A stretch of DNA of 64,000 nucleotides from contig CATOTS010000014.1 in the NCBI GenBank assembly GCA_951813625.1, forward strand, positions 62,001 through 126,000. The letters are read 5' to 3'. The notes below the pieces were generated by a model, which saw only the letters and a program-made list of their open reading frames with translations, made no database searches and had not been told where the DNA came from. Position numbers and translations under genes: made by a program. Of the stretch, positions 8,213 through 17,541 are shown one piece after another (the stretch's first letter is position 1; every line of letters begins with the position of its first letter). The stretch is from an uncultured Caldilineaceae bacterium (lineage in GTDB: Bacteria > Chloroflexota > Anaerolineae > Caldilineales > Caldilineaceae).

Positions 8213-8875
8213 ATGTCCACGTCCCGTCAGAGTATTACCGAGCAAGTTGCAGTTCTGGCCGTAGCGGAGGAACGCAAACGCTTAGCCAGGGATTTGCACG
8301 ATTCGCTTGGCCACGTGCTGACCATCTCGATCGTTCAGCTGGAAATCGCTGAGCAGTTGTTGGATGGGAAGCCGCGGCAGGCGCAAGAGCTCATCAGGAC
8401 TGTGCGCGGGCATCTATCCTCCGGCCTGGATGACCTGCGCGTGACTCTCGGCGCCGTACACATCCGCAGCATCGACAGAGACAATCTACTCCCATCGTTG
8501 CAAAAGGTCGCCGACGAGTTCGCGGATGCGACCGGCATTGCGCTCCATACGCATCTGCCCGATGCGTTGCCTCCCCTGTCCGAGGCCCAGGCCCAGGCAC
8601 TTTACCGGACCGTCCAGGAAGCCCTCACAAACATATTCAAGCACGCCCTGGCTCTGAACGTCTGGATAGATTTGCATGTCTGTGACACGGAGTTGGCTCT
8701 GGAGATCAGGGACGACGGACAGGGTTTCGGCTCGACCGGGGGCAGCGGATTTGGACTGCAGGGGATGCGAGAGCGGGCGGCCGAACTCGATGGAACGATA
8801 CGCGTCAGCAGACCTGCGGACGGCGGTATGTTGTTGTCCATGCACCTGCCTTTCGGGGGTGTCATCTATGCCTGA
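8213..8875 (+). CDS. NarL-family sensor histidine kinase, short form
   Basis: The 220-residue protein carries only the kinase core. A HisKA_3 dimerisation helix contains the phospho-acceptor site EERKRLARDLHDSLGH (His about residue 29). A HATPase_c domain follows with the N box TVQEALTNIFKHA and G boxes DDGQGFG and GFGLQGMRERA. No membrane segment or sensor domain is present, so it is either cytosolic or N-terminally eroded. It overlaps the response regulator gene by 8 bp (ATGCCTGA), a sign of translational coupling. Its signal is unknown. The secreted repeat protein at 9831 is the nearest candidate target. Confidence 0.9.
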   Translation: MSTSRQSITEQVAVLAVAEERKRLARDLHDSLGHVLTISIVQLEIAEQLLDGKPRQAQELIRTVRGHLSSGLDDLRVTLGAVHIRSIDRDNLLPSLQKVADEFADATGIALHTHLPDALPPLSEAQAQALYRTVQEALTNIFKHALALNVWIDLHVCDTELALEIRDDGQGFGSTGGSGFGLQGMRERAAELDGTIRVSRPADGGMLLSMHLPFGGVIYA

Positions 8876-9548
8876 GACGGTGACTCTGCTGCTTGTGGAC
8901 GATCAGAAGTTGCTTCGCGAGGGGACCAGAGCTCTCCTCAATATGAAAGATGACCTGACGATCGTCGGCGAAGCCGGCGACGGGCGGGAGGCCGTCGACC
9001 TCTACTTCAGACTGAGACCGGATGTCGTGTTAATGGATGTACAGATGCCGAAGATCAACGGTGTCGAGGCTACGCGGCGGATTCGAGAAAGGGATGCGTG
9101 TGCAAAAGTTATCCTGCTGACGACCTTTGATGATGATGCCTACATCTTTGAAGGTGTGAGGGTCGGCGCAATGGGATATCTGCTCAAGACGCTTTCCGCC
9201 GAAGAATTGGTCAGCGCTGTCCGCGCCGTGCATCGGGGCGGCGCCTTCATTGAGCCGACTGTTGCCCGCAAGTTGCTGGCGAAACTCACTAGCATGCTGT
9301 CTACCTACGCAGCTGCCGATCTGGTTGAACCCCTCAGCGAACGGGAACTGGAAATCCTGTGTCTGATAGCCGACGGTTTGAGCAACCGCAAGATCGCCGC
9401 TCATCTCAATCTGGCCGAAGGGACAGTAAAAAACTACGTTTCATCGCTATTGCGAAAATTGAATGTCCAGGATCGCACACAGGCCGCCTTATTTTACCGA
9501 CATTTGAGGTTGAGTAACGCCCATGCCTACGCTATCAATAGTGGTTGA
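8868..9548 (+). CDS. NarL/LuxR-type response regulator
   Basis: DNA-binding partner of the kinase just upstream. I place the start at ATG 8868 (MPETVTLLLVDDQKLLREG); the longer ORF in the track reads back through the kinase gene. The receiver domain has the acidic pair in VDDQ, the phosphorylation Asp in PDVVLMDVQMP, the Thr in LLTTFDDD and the Lys in YLLKTLSAEEL. The C-terminal LuxR helix-turn-helix reads LSERELEILCLIADGLSNRK followed by EGTVKNYVSSLLRKL. Total 226 residues, normal for the family. Its target genes cannot be read from the sequence. Confidence 0.93.
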   Translation: MPETVTLLLVDDQKLLREGTRALLNMKDDLTIVGEAGDGREAVDLYFRLRPDVVLMDVQMPKINGVEATRRIRERDACAKVILLTTFDDDAYIFEGVRVGAMGYLLKTLSAEELVSAVRAVHRGGAFIEPTVARKLLAKLTSMLSTYAAADLVEPLSERELEILCLIADGLSNRKIAAHLNLAEGTVKNYVSSLLRKLNVQDRTQAALFYRHLRLSNAHAYAINSG

Positions 9549-9830
9549 CGTGACCCGGAATGCAGCGGTGATCCCTTCTGGTTTGTCAAGCATGGATTGA
9601 TAACGGTATGCAGGCGCGTGCCTGAACAGCTCTACGTGGAGTTAAACAAGATGGTAGGCATCTGGCGGGATAGACGGATAAGAGACTGCGGAGCCCGGCG
9701 CGGTCGTTCTGCCAGCGTCCAGCACATGTCGGCACCACTTACCCAATTCCCATTTGCATGGTCAAGAGAAAGGCAATCCCGGTTGGTCTTCAATTGTAGC
9801 AATCCTTTCCACTCAACGGAGGAAGAGAAC

Positions 9831-10916
9831 ATGTCTATGCACTGTCTCAATCGCACCACTGTGACCTTGGTACTGATCCTGGCCCTCGTCTCCACAGTGT
9901 TTGTCGCCCCGGCAACAGCCATTGCCGGTTCCAGTTGCAGTGTCTCTTTGGCCGGCATGGACCCGCCGGTCTGCTTTTCGCCAAGCGGCGTCGGGTTCAA
10001 GCTTTACTTCATCGGCGGAAAGGGCGTTTCGCAGGGCCCGCAAATTCCTGGCGTGGCGGAACTGGCTGAAATGAACCCGAAGGGTTCTGGCAATGTGGTG
10101 GTGTATACAGGTACAAATCCGATGTCGGGCGCGCTCGTTGTCATCAGATACCTGTCCGACGATCAGCTGATCCATGTGCATGCAGGCATCTGGGACAGTC
10201 ACCACGAAGCCTTCAAGCCCATTATTTACGTAGTCGATGGGGAAAACAATGCCACACGATGGGAGGCTGACAACCTGCCATCATTACCTCCTGCGCCCGA
10301 CGAAGAGACGATGGCTTCCGACGAAGAGACGATGGCTTCCGACGAAGAGACGATGGCTTCCGACGAAGAGACGATGGCTTCCGACGAAGAGACGATGGCT
10401 TCCGACGAAGAGATGAAGGCTTCCGACGAAGAGATGAAGGCTTCCGACGAAGAGATGAAGGCTTCCGACGAAGAGATGATGGCCTCCGAGGAAGAGATGA
10501 TGGCCTCCGAGGAAGAGGAGAAGTCCACCATCGATCAACCCCGCGGCGAGATCGACATGGTAGCCTTGGATCCGGCGACGCCGGTTGAGGTGGATACGGT
10601 CGGTTCCGACCTCGTCTTCTATCTTGTCAGCGCTGACGGCGTTGTTCAAGGTCCGCGGCTTCCCATGGTGGCCAGATTGGCTGACAAGTACCCTGAGGGA
10701 TCAGGTAATGTCGTTCTTTACACAGGAACGAATATCCCACCGAAAGCGTCGGTGGCCGCCCCAGTTGTCATCACCTATCTATCCGATGATGCGATTGTCC
10801 ATGTGCATACCTTCACCTGGGACAGCCATAACGAAGCGCTCAAGTCTTATGTCTTTGTGATTGATGCAGAGGACTCCGTTTCATTCTGGGAACAGGGTGA
10901 AGAGGAAGAGAATTGA
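9831..10916 (+). CDS. Secreted protein with duplicated domain and heptad-repeat acidic linker
   Basis: I choose ATG 9831 because of the preceding GGAGGAAGAG and because it begins a clean Sec signal peptide (VTLVLILALVSTVFVAPATA). The mature protein has two homologous domains of about 95 residues: GFKLYFIGGKGVSQGPQIPG and DLVFYLVSADGVVQGPRLPM, each followed by GSGNVVxYTGTN, YLSDDxxxHVH and WDSHxEA. Between them lie ten heptads (DEETMAS x5, DEEMKAS x3, DEEMMAS, EEEMMAS). I do not recognise the domain. The linker is likely an extended or helical acidic spacer. A strong terminator follows. The 280 bp upstream (9549-9830) shows no gene. Confidence 0.8.
   Translation: MSMHCLNRTTVTLVLILALVSTVFVAPATAIAGSSCSVSLAGMDPPVCFSPSGVGFKLYFIGGKGVSQGPQIPGVAELAEMNPKGSGNVVVYTGTNPMSGALVVIRYLSDDQLIHVHAGIWDSHHEAFKPIIYVVDGENNATRWEADNLPSLPPAPDEETMASDEETMASDEETMASDEETMASDEETMASDEEMKASDEEMKASDEEMKASDEEMMASEEEMMASEEEEKSTIDQPRGEIDMVALDPATPVEVDTVGSDLVFYLVSADGVVQGPRLPMVARLADKYPEGSGNVVLYTGTNIPPKASVAAPVVITYLSDDAIVHVHTFTWDSHNEALKSYVFVIDAEDSVSFWEQGEEEEN
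10299..10508 (+). repeat. 21-bp in-frame tandem repeat (10 units)
   Basis: GACGAAGAGACGATGGCTTCC repeats from 10299 every 21 bp, encoding the heptads of the linker. Units 1-5 are identical at DNA level, units 6-8 share a variant, and 9-10 another, which indicates recent slippage or unequal exchange. Confidence 0.95.
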
Positions 10917-10937
10917 CCGTTTCGCCATAAAACCTGA

Positions 10938-10978
10938 GCCCGTTTCCCGTAGCTATGTCAGGACGGGAAACGGGCTTT
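10938..10978 (+). terminator. Rho-independent-type terminator
   Basis: A perfect 13-bp stem, GCCCGTTTCCCGT pairing with ACGGGAAACGGGC across a 12-nt loop, followed by TTT, lies 22 bp after the stop of the secreted repeat protein. Confidence 0.8.
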
Positions 10979-11184
10979 GATATGCCGCCAGCATGACGAG
11001 GAAGTAATCGCCCCTTTTTCGCTTTCCCTTCAGCTTGCGGTCCCGCTTTTAGGGCCAATCTCAGCCCTCATCACCGAGACTCTCAGCACTGAATCTGACA
11101 GATCCGATGCCCGGCGAAGCGTAAACCACGTCGAATCCTCGTCCGGTTGCACCGGGGGCGATACTGTTTACTGCCGTCCTGACG

Positions 11185-11973
11185 CTACTCGTTGCAGGTC
11201 CTTTCTGGCAACAAAGCGGATTGCCTGCGGCCACAGCCGACCAGCAATTGCACGTGCACCGAATGGCAGCAATGGAACGGGCGTTCGCAGAAGACGTTTT
11301 CGAGGGCGCGGCCATCCATGCTGACTTGTATGTTGGCTGCGAGCAGGCAGGCGGTGAAGGCATCGGCCGTGAACTGGGCACCCTGGTCGGTGTTGAAGAT
11401 CTTGGGGCGACCTTTGCTGAGCGCCTGACGCAGGGCATCGAGACAGAAGCGACCGTCCAGGGTGTTGGAAAGCTGCCAGGCGAGCACAAAGCGGCTGTGC
11501 CAGTCGATGACAGCGACCAGGTACATGAAGCCACGCAGCAGCGGCACATAGGTGATGTCTGCACTCCAGACCTGGTTGACATGCGTAATCGGCAGATTGC
11601 GTAACAGGTAGGGATAGCGCTTGTGCCCTTTGCCCGGCGCACTGCTGCTTCTCCTGGGGTAGATCGCTTGAATGCCCATCAGACGCATCAAACGTCTGAC
11701 CCGCTTGCCGTTGACAGCATAGCCCAGCCGGCGCAGATACGCGGTCATCTTGCGCCAGCCATAGAGGGTGTGCGCAAGTACTGCTCGTCAATGTCGGCAG
11801 ACCGACCGCTTTGCGAACAGCCGCATCAGGTCCAGGTTCAATGCCGACTCGGAAGCCGCTTGATAGTAGAAGGAGGCCCGATTAAGCCCCAACAGCTCGC
11901 ACCGCCGCCGTACGCTCAAGGTCGCCTGCTGGCTATCCATCACATGCCGTCTCTCACGAACCGCAGCGGGCAA
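11185..11973 (-). pseudogene. IS3-family transposase orfB (broken)
   Basis: N-terminal fragment 11788-11973 (SVRRRCELLGLNRASFYYQA) and the following fragment 11185-11748 (MTAYLRRLGYAVNGKRVRRL, YPYLLRNLPITHVNQVWSAD) lie in different frames and together make the usual IS3 OrfB: HTH_21, then the rve integrase core. Catalytic D (WSADITY) and the second D (FNTDQGAQFT) are visible. The D-D-E glutamate region is deranged after MDGRALENVF, where DNVFVERLWRSVKYE would be expected. Frameshift near 11750-11790 plus loss of the C-terminus make it a pseudogene. Confidence 0.8.
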
Positions 11974-12277
11974 TGTTTTTCAGCCACTTAAGAGCCAGCT
12001 TGAGACGACCGATCCGCAAGGGGCGGGCTGCCGCCATCTGTTCATAAAGTTCTGCTTCCTGCGCTTCCTGTGCCTCCCGCTCCCGTTGCTTGCACTCACC
12101 ATTGCCGGCGAAAACGCTTGGCCCGCCTTCCAGCAGTTGCCGTTTCCAGGCACGCATCAGGTTGGCATGAGTCTCGTGTTCACTCGACAACTGGCTAATT
12201 GGTTTGCTGCCTTCGAGTCCTTCCAACGCAATCCGAAACTTGTAGGCCGCCGTGTGGCGCCGCCGTTTCTTGACCAT
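11954..12277 (-). CDS. IS3-family transposase orfA
   Basis: About 107 residues from ATG 12277 (MVKKRRRHTAAYKFRIALEG). The product has the Tnp_1/HTH_8-type helix-turn-helix of IS3 OrfA (PISQLSSEHETHANLMRAWK) and then an E/Q-rich segment where a leucine zipper normally begins. The tail ARPLRIGRLKLALKWLKNIA contains the zipper in slightly disturbed form. In intact IS3 elements orfA and orfB make a fusion transposase by -1 frameshifting; here orfB is broken, so orfA is probably a fossil. Confidence 0.75.
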   Translation of the reverse strand: MVKKRRRHTAAYKFRIALEGLEGSKPISQLSSEHETHANLMRAWKRQLLEGGPSVFAGNGECKQREREAQEAQEAELYEQMAAARPLRIGRLKLALKWLKNIARCGS

Positions 12278-12367
12278 CGTTCTGCCCCTCCATAGGCTCG
12301 GTGAATTGCTCCACAATACACCTTAGCTTGTGGTCCAGTTTTTGGGGCCAAGCTCACAGGTCGTTGG

Positions 12368-12737
12368 GTGGCGGTTGCCCTCCTAGTTGTCGCCGCCTTC
12401 CCGTTTTACACGAACCTGGCCTCGGCGCATCAGACTTCGAAGGAAGCCAACCTCGCTGCACCAACGCTGACAGCCGAAGCCGACAATGGGACGGTCAAGT
12501 TGAACTGGACAGCGGTGACCGGCGCGGAACGCTATGAACTGTGGATCTAAACCAGCGCCGGTAGCTGGCAGCAGATCGGCGAAGACAACCTGACCGGCAC
12601 GACCGACACGCACACGGATGTTACAGTCGTGACGACTTAACAGTTACTCCATCCTCGCGGTGAACGTTTCCGACGGGACGAGCGCTTGGTTTGAGTCTGT
12701 GACTCCGCGACAGGCGCAACTACCGAGAATCGCGTGA
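12368..12737 (+). pseudogene. Secreted fibronectin type III domain protein (broken)
   Basis: A signal-peptide-like start (VALLVVAAFPFYTNLASA) leads into an FN3 domain: PTLTAEADNGTVKLNWTAVT, GAERYELW, then an in-frame TAA at 12548-12550. Downstream the same frame continues SAGSWQQIGEDNLTGTT and breaks again near 12640. Shifting frame restores YSILAVNVSDGTSAWFESVT. One nonsense codon and one frameshift therefore inactivate it. It sits 13 bp before the related giant surface protein and may once have been its paralogue or leader gene. Confidence 0.7.
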
Positions 12738-12750
12738 TTGGAGAAAGACG

Positions 12751-14700
12751 ATGGAGACGACGAGAAACCATAGACTCGACAGTCCCGGCAGCCACCGCGC
12801 CGGCCCGATAATGCTTGCGGCGTTCATCCTGTTGGCGATTGCCATTGCGGTCATTGGCAGTCTACCCACATCTGCCCAGGAGGACAGTAGGGCTGTCGGC
12901 GATGTGCGCGTGGAGAGCAATCAGAGCGGAGAACTGGAAGTATCGTGGGATGCGCCGACAGATACGCCGCGCGAATATCGCGTCAACTGGGCGCGGGTGG
13001 GCGAGAACTTCCCGACTTGGACCGACAGTTCTGGCAACGCTTTTCCTACAATTTCCTCATACACGATTACCGGTCTGGATCAAGGCGTGCGCTACAAGGT
13101 GAAGGTGCGCGCCCGTTTCGACGGTCCTCCCGGTGCCTGGAGCAACATAGTCGAGGCTGTCGTCGCGTCTGCTGCGCCTACATCTACGGCGACAGGCACA
13201 AACACGCCGATCCCAGCAGACACGCCGACCTCTACATCTAGGGCAACAAGCACGGCTACGCCGATCCCCGTGGACACCGCGACATCGACATCCACGCCGA
13301 CGGCCACACCTACGGCCACATTGGTAATCCTAGAGAGCGTTGTGGTGCTGGATGATGAAACCACACACACGGTCACAGCCACGGCCACGCTGCGGATTCA
13401 GGTGCAGTTCCTGCCGACGGTAACACCTACGGCCACGCCGCGGATTGAATTTCGGGTTCTGCCGACGTTCACAGCCACGGCCACGCTAGAAGTTGCGTTG
13501 CAGCTCATGACTACGCCCACCCCTACGGCCACACCTACGGCCACCGACGACGTTCCAGCAGTAACGGTCAGTTATGCGCAGTCAAGCTACAGCGTTGGCG
13601 AAGGCAGCACCGTCGCCATCACGGTCACCCTGAGTGCCAACCCAGAACGCACGGTGACGATCCCGATCACGAGCACCAACCTGGGCGGCGCGTCCAGCGC
13701 CGACTACTCAGGCGTGCCCGCCAGTGTCACCTTCAACAGCGGCGACACCGAGAAGACGTTTGACTTTGCGGCGGCGCAGGACGCCGACATCGATGTCGGC
13801 GAGTCGGTTAAGCTGGGCTTCGGCACGCTGCCCACAGGGGTAAGTGCCGGAACCCACAGCGAAACCACCGTCAACATCATGTCTCCCTGTGTTGCAGGCG
13901 GGGCGGTACCTGCGGGAGAGGAGTATGCGGGATTGGCCCGCGACTGCGAGATATTGCTGGGGCTGCACGACGACCTCGTCGGAACTGCAACGCTGTCCCC
14001 GGCATGGTCCGTGGATAACAGAATCAATTCTTGGGAAGGGATTAGTCTCGTCGAAGACCGGGTTGACCGCATCAATTTAGGTGCACAGAACCTAGATGGC
14101 ATTATTCCGGCGGCACTGGGCACACTCAGAAAATTGACAAACCTGGACCTTCGAAACAACATGTTGACCGGCACGATTCCGAGCGAATTGGGCAGTCTCA
14201 CGAATCTGAAAGAGCTGAACACGTCTAATAATCAGCTTACGGGTAGCATTCCAGATACACTGGGGGACTTGTCTGCTCTTGAATCCCTTTTGCTGAGTAG
14301 TAACCCGTTTGATGCCGAGATTCCAACTGAGTTGGCCCAACTCACCTCGCTCAAGACTTTGGAAACGGTTCAGGCTCAGTTGAAGGGACCTATTCTTGAC
14401 CTGAGCGTCATGACTAGCCTGGAGTACGTTGACATGTCAAAAAACCAGTTGACGGGTACGATTTCGTCCCTAGCCAACCTCACTGGCCTTAAGCGCCTGC
14501 ATCTACATGAGAATCAACTTAGTGGAACAGTACCAAATATCGCGGACTTGCCTCTGATAAGTTCTTTCAACGGGCAATTTAATCAGTTTACCGGAGCAGT
14601 ACCAGATATCTCTAACTTGCCTCTGATAAGTTTTTTCAACTTGCAAGGAAATCAGTTAACCGGGTCCATTCCCCCCCCCGAGCAATCTGCCCGAGCTTGA
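12751..14700 (+). pseudogene. Giant surface protein, fragment 1: FN3, TPT linker, Calx-beta, LRR
   Basis: The first of four consecutive frames that together read as one very large exported protein. Order here: signal/anchor helix (LAAFILLAIAIAVIGSLPTS, about residue 25). An FN3 domain (residues ~50-140) follows, then a Thr/Pro/Ala-rich linker (ADTPTSTSRATSTATPIPVD), one Calx-beta domain (VTVSYAQSSYSVGEGSTVAI) and plant-type leucine-rich repeats (LTNLDLRNNMLTGTIPSELG). The frame ends at TGA just after a run of nine C (14671-14679). Beyond it the LRRs resume in another frame, so a one-base change in the C tract, real or sequencing-derived, is the break. The N-terminus and AGAAAGACG ribosome-binding site fit ATG 12751. 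Confidence 0.7.
14671..14679. repeat. Homopolymer of nine C at the frameshift point
   Basis: CATTCCCCCCCCCGAGCAAT interrupts the LRR frame. The corresponding position in neighbouring repeats reads ATTCCAGATATCTCTAAC-like sequence. Such a tract is prone to slippage, so phase-variable expression and a sequencing error are both possible. Confidence 0.8.
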
Positions 14701-14722
14701 GGAATACTATGTTCACCGCAAC

Positions 14723-15502
14723 ATGTTGTCAGGGCAGATTCCCATCGCGAGTAGCCTGCCCAAGCTGGAAATATTTTGGGTCCACTGCAACGGATTCTCC
14801 GGCTCGATTCCTGACGCACTGAACAGTATTACAACCCTGAAACGGTTGCTTCTTTTCGATAACCAGTTGACTGGAGAGATTCCAGATCTGAGCGCATTAG
14901 AAAGTCTGGAATGGCTGTGGCTGAACCACAATCATTTGGAGGGGGACTTTACCGATATAACTGCCACTGCGGCCGAACTACCTTCGACGGTGTGGTTGAC
15001 GCTGAATGCCAATCTGTTTGAAGGCGTGGATAGGGACACAGGAGTAATTGCCGCTACTCTGCCAGACGATGTGTCCTGGACCGTAACCTCCAGGGCCCCC
15101 TGCAACCCGCGGGCCAGCTTTGATGCCACAACTTACTCGGCAACCGAAGGTAGCGTGATAACTGTGACGGTGCGACTGGAAGTGGCAGCAGGGGATTCAG
15201 TGGCGATTCCCCTCGTCGTTGGGCACAACGGGGGAGCGAGTGCTTCCGATTACAGCAGCTTGCCATCCAGCTTGACGTTTGATAGTGATGAAACGTTGAA
15301 GTCGTTTACGTTTACGGTGACTGACGACAACGAAAATGACGATGACGAGAGTCTGACCCTGAGCTTTGGCACGCTACCCACTGGGGTCAATCCTGGGAGC
15401 CCGATGACGACGACGATCAAGCTGGTGGTTATGACTTGGCGACAGTGTCGTTCAGTGCGGCGTCCTACACTGCCATCGAGGGTGGAAGCCCGGTCACCAT
15501 AA
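14723..15502 (+). pseudogene. Giant surface protein, fragment 2: LRR end and Calx-beta
   Basis: Continues fragment 1 after the C tract; upstream of the track's start the same frame already reads NLPELEEYYVHRN. It has the last leucine-rich repeats (LKRLLLFDNQLTGEIPDLSA), a capping region with two Cys, and one Calx-beta domain (ASFDATTYSATEGSVITVTV). Around 15430 the domain's closing strand expected as LVDND is replaced by LVVMTW: a one-base loss changes the frame and the residues after it are spurious. The next fragment picks up the following Calx-beta domain immediately. Confidence 0.65.
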
Positions 15503-17541
15503 CGGTGGAACTCAGCGACGAGCTAGAGGAGAGTGTGACGATCCCGATTACGACGACCAACCTGGGCGGCGCGTCCAACGACGACTATTCCGGCGTGCCC
15601 GCTAGTGTCACCTTCAGCAGCGGCGACACCGAGAAGTCCTTCACCTTCAGCGCCACCCAGGACACAGATGACGACGACGACGAGTCGGTGAAACTGGCCT
15701 TCGGAACGTTGCCCATCAGCGTGACCGCGGGGATGAAGGACGAGACCACCGTCAACATAACCGATGACGATGATCCGGTGGTGAAGGTGAGTTATGAGCA
15801 GTCGAGCTACACCGTTGGCGAAGGCAGCAGTGTCGCTATCACGGTCACACTGAATGCGGCCCCTGAGCGGACAGTGACGATCCCTATCACGACTACCAAC
15901 CAGGGCGGCGCAAGCGCATCCGACTATTCGGGTGTGCCTGCCAGCCTCACCTTCAACAGCGGCGACACCGAGAAGTCATTCACGTTCAGCGCAACACAGG
16001 ACACCGACAACGATGACGGCGAGTCGGTGAAGCTGGCATTCGGAACACTGCCCACTGGGGTAACTGCGGGCACAACCAACGAAACGAAGGTCAACATCAC
16101 CGACGACGACGTGCCGTCAGTAACGGTCAGCTATGAGCAGTCGAGCTACACCGTTGGCGAAGGCAGCAGGGTCGCCATCACGGTCACCCTCAGCGCGGCC
16201 CCTGAGCGGACAGTGACGATCCCTATCACGACTACCAACCAGGGCGGCGCAGCCAACGCCGACTACTCCGGGGTGCCCGCCAGCCTGACCTTCAACAGCG
16301 GCGATACTGCGAAGAGCTTCAGCTTCGCCGCCGTTCAGGACACGGACGACGACGACGGCGAGTCGGTGCTGCTGGCCTTCGGCGCGCTGCCCACGCGCGT
16401 TTCCGCCGGGAGCAACAACGAGTCGACCGTCAGCATCAGCGACGGCGACGTGCCTGCGGTGACGGTCGGCTACGAACAGTCGATGTACACAGTCGGCGAG
16501 GGCAGCAGCGTCGCCATCACAGTCACGCTCAGCGCCGACCCCGAACGCACGGTCGTGATTCCGATCGCCAGGACCAACCAGGGCGGCGCAGCCAACGCCG
16601 ACTACTCCGGGGTGCCCGCCAGCCTGACCTTCAACAGCGGCGATACTGCGAAGAGCTTCATTTTCACGGCTGTGCAGGACAATGTTGACGACGACGGCGA
16701 GTTGGTGCTGCTGGCCTTCGGCGCGCTGCCCGCGCGCGTTTCCGCCGGGAGCAACAACGAGTCGACCGTCAGCATCAGCGACGACGACGTGCCCGCGGTG
16801 ACGGTCGGCTACGAACAGTCGATGTACACAGTCGGCGAGGGCAGCAGCGTTGCCATCACAGTCACGCTCAGCGCCGACCCCGAACGCACGGTCGTGATTC
16901 CGATCGCCAGGACCAACCAGGGCGGCGCAGCCAACGCCGACTACTCCGGGGTGCCCGCCAGCCTGACCTTCAACAGCGGCGACACTGCGAAGAGCTTCAT
17001 CTTCACGGCTGTGCAGGACAATGTTGACGACGACGGCGAGAGCGCCAATCTGGCCTTCGGCACGCTGCCGACCGCTGTCTCCGCCGGCAGCCCGGCCACA
17101 GCGACGGTCAACCTTTTAGACGACGACGCGAGCTTGCAACCCATACTGCAGGTGGCAGCGTCCTTCGCTGCCGCGCGCTACACTGCCGCGGAAGGCGGGA
17201 ATTCAGCATCCGTTACGGTGGAGTTGGATGCCGACGCCTCAGGTACGTTCACAATCCCGTTCAACGTCACGCTCAACGGGGGTGCGAGCGCGGCTGACTA
17301 CAGCGGTGTACCTGCCAGCGTTACGTTCAACAGCGGTGACAGGGAGCAGACTTTCACCGTGACCGCCACCGACGACAGTGTGGACGATGACGGCGAGAGT
17401 CTGACGCTAGCCTTCGGTACGCTGCCCGACAACGTATCCCCAGGCAGCCTGGTCGGCACCACGATTGACCTCCAGGACAATGACGGCAGGGAGCCCAATA
17501 GGCCGACTACAAACTGCGAAGCCGACCACAACGGCTCCTGA
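15436..17541 (+). pseudogene. Giant surface protein, fragment 3: six Calx-beta domains
   Basis: A 701-residue frame made of six tandem Calx-beta domains of about 113 residues, each opening with a VSYEQSSYTVGEGSSVAITV-type strand pair and closing with a D-rich calcium-site motif (ITDDD, ISDDD). Two adjacent units (16456-17130) are nearly identical. In other bacteria such domains bind calcium and build adhesins or matrix proteins; here the acidic loops (QDTDDDDDES) are kept in each unit. The frame breaks near 17500-17541, and Calx-beta domains continue in fragment 4. TTG or an upstream fusion would supply the start, so it is unlikely to be translated alone. Confidence 0.65.
16456..17060 (+). 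repeat. Near-identical duplicated Calx-beta units (about 339 bp period)
   Basis: GGTGACGGTCGGCTACGAAC and about 260 following bases recur about 339 bp later with only a handful of changes, showing a very recent domain duplication within the gene. Confidence 0.8.

Larger units (their letters stand above)
11032..12357 (-). mobile_element. Degraded IS3-family insertion sequence
   Basis: Minus-strand orfA and orfB remnants are bounded on the right by AGCTTGTGGTCCAGTTTTTG (continuing GGGCCAAGCTCA). At the left a related end, AGCTTGCGGTCCCGCTTTTA (continuing GGGCCAATCTCA), is present in the same orientation rather than inverted. The real left end of this copy seems lost, and the left boundary may be a fragment of a second copy. 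orfB is frameshifted and its C-terminus missing, so the element should be immobile. Confidence 0.7.
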
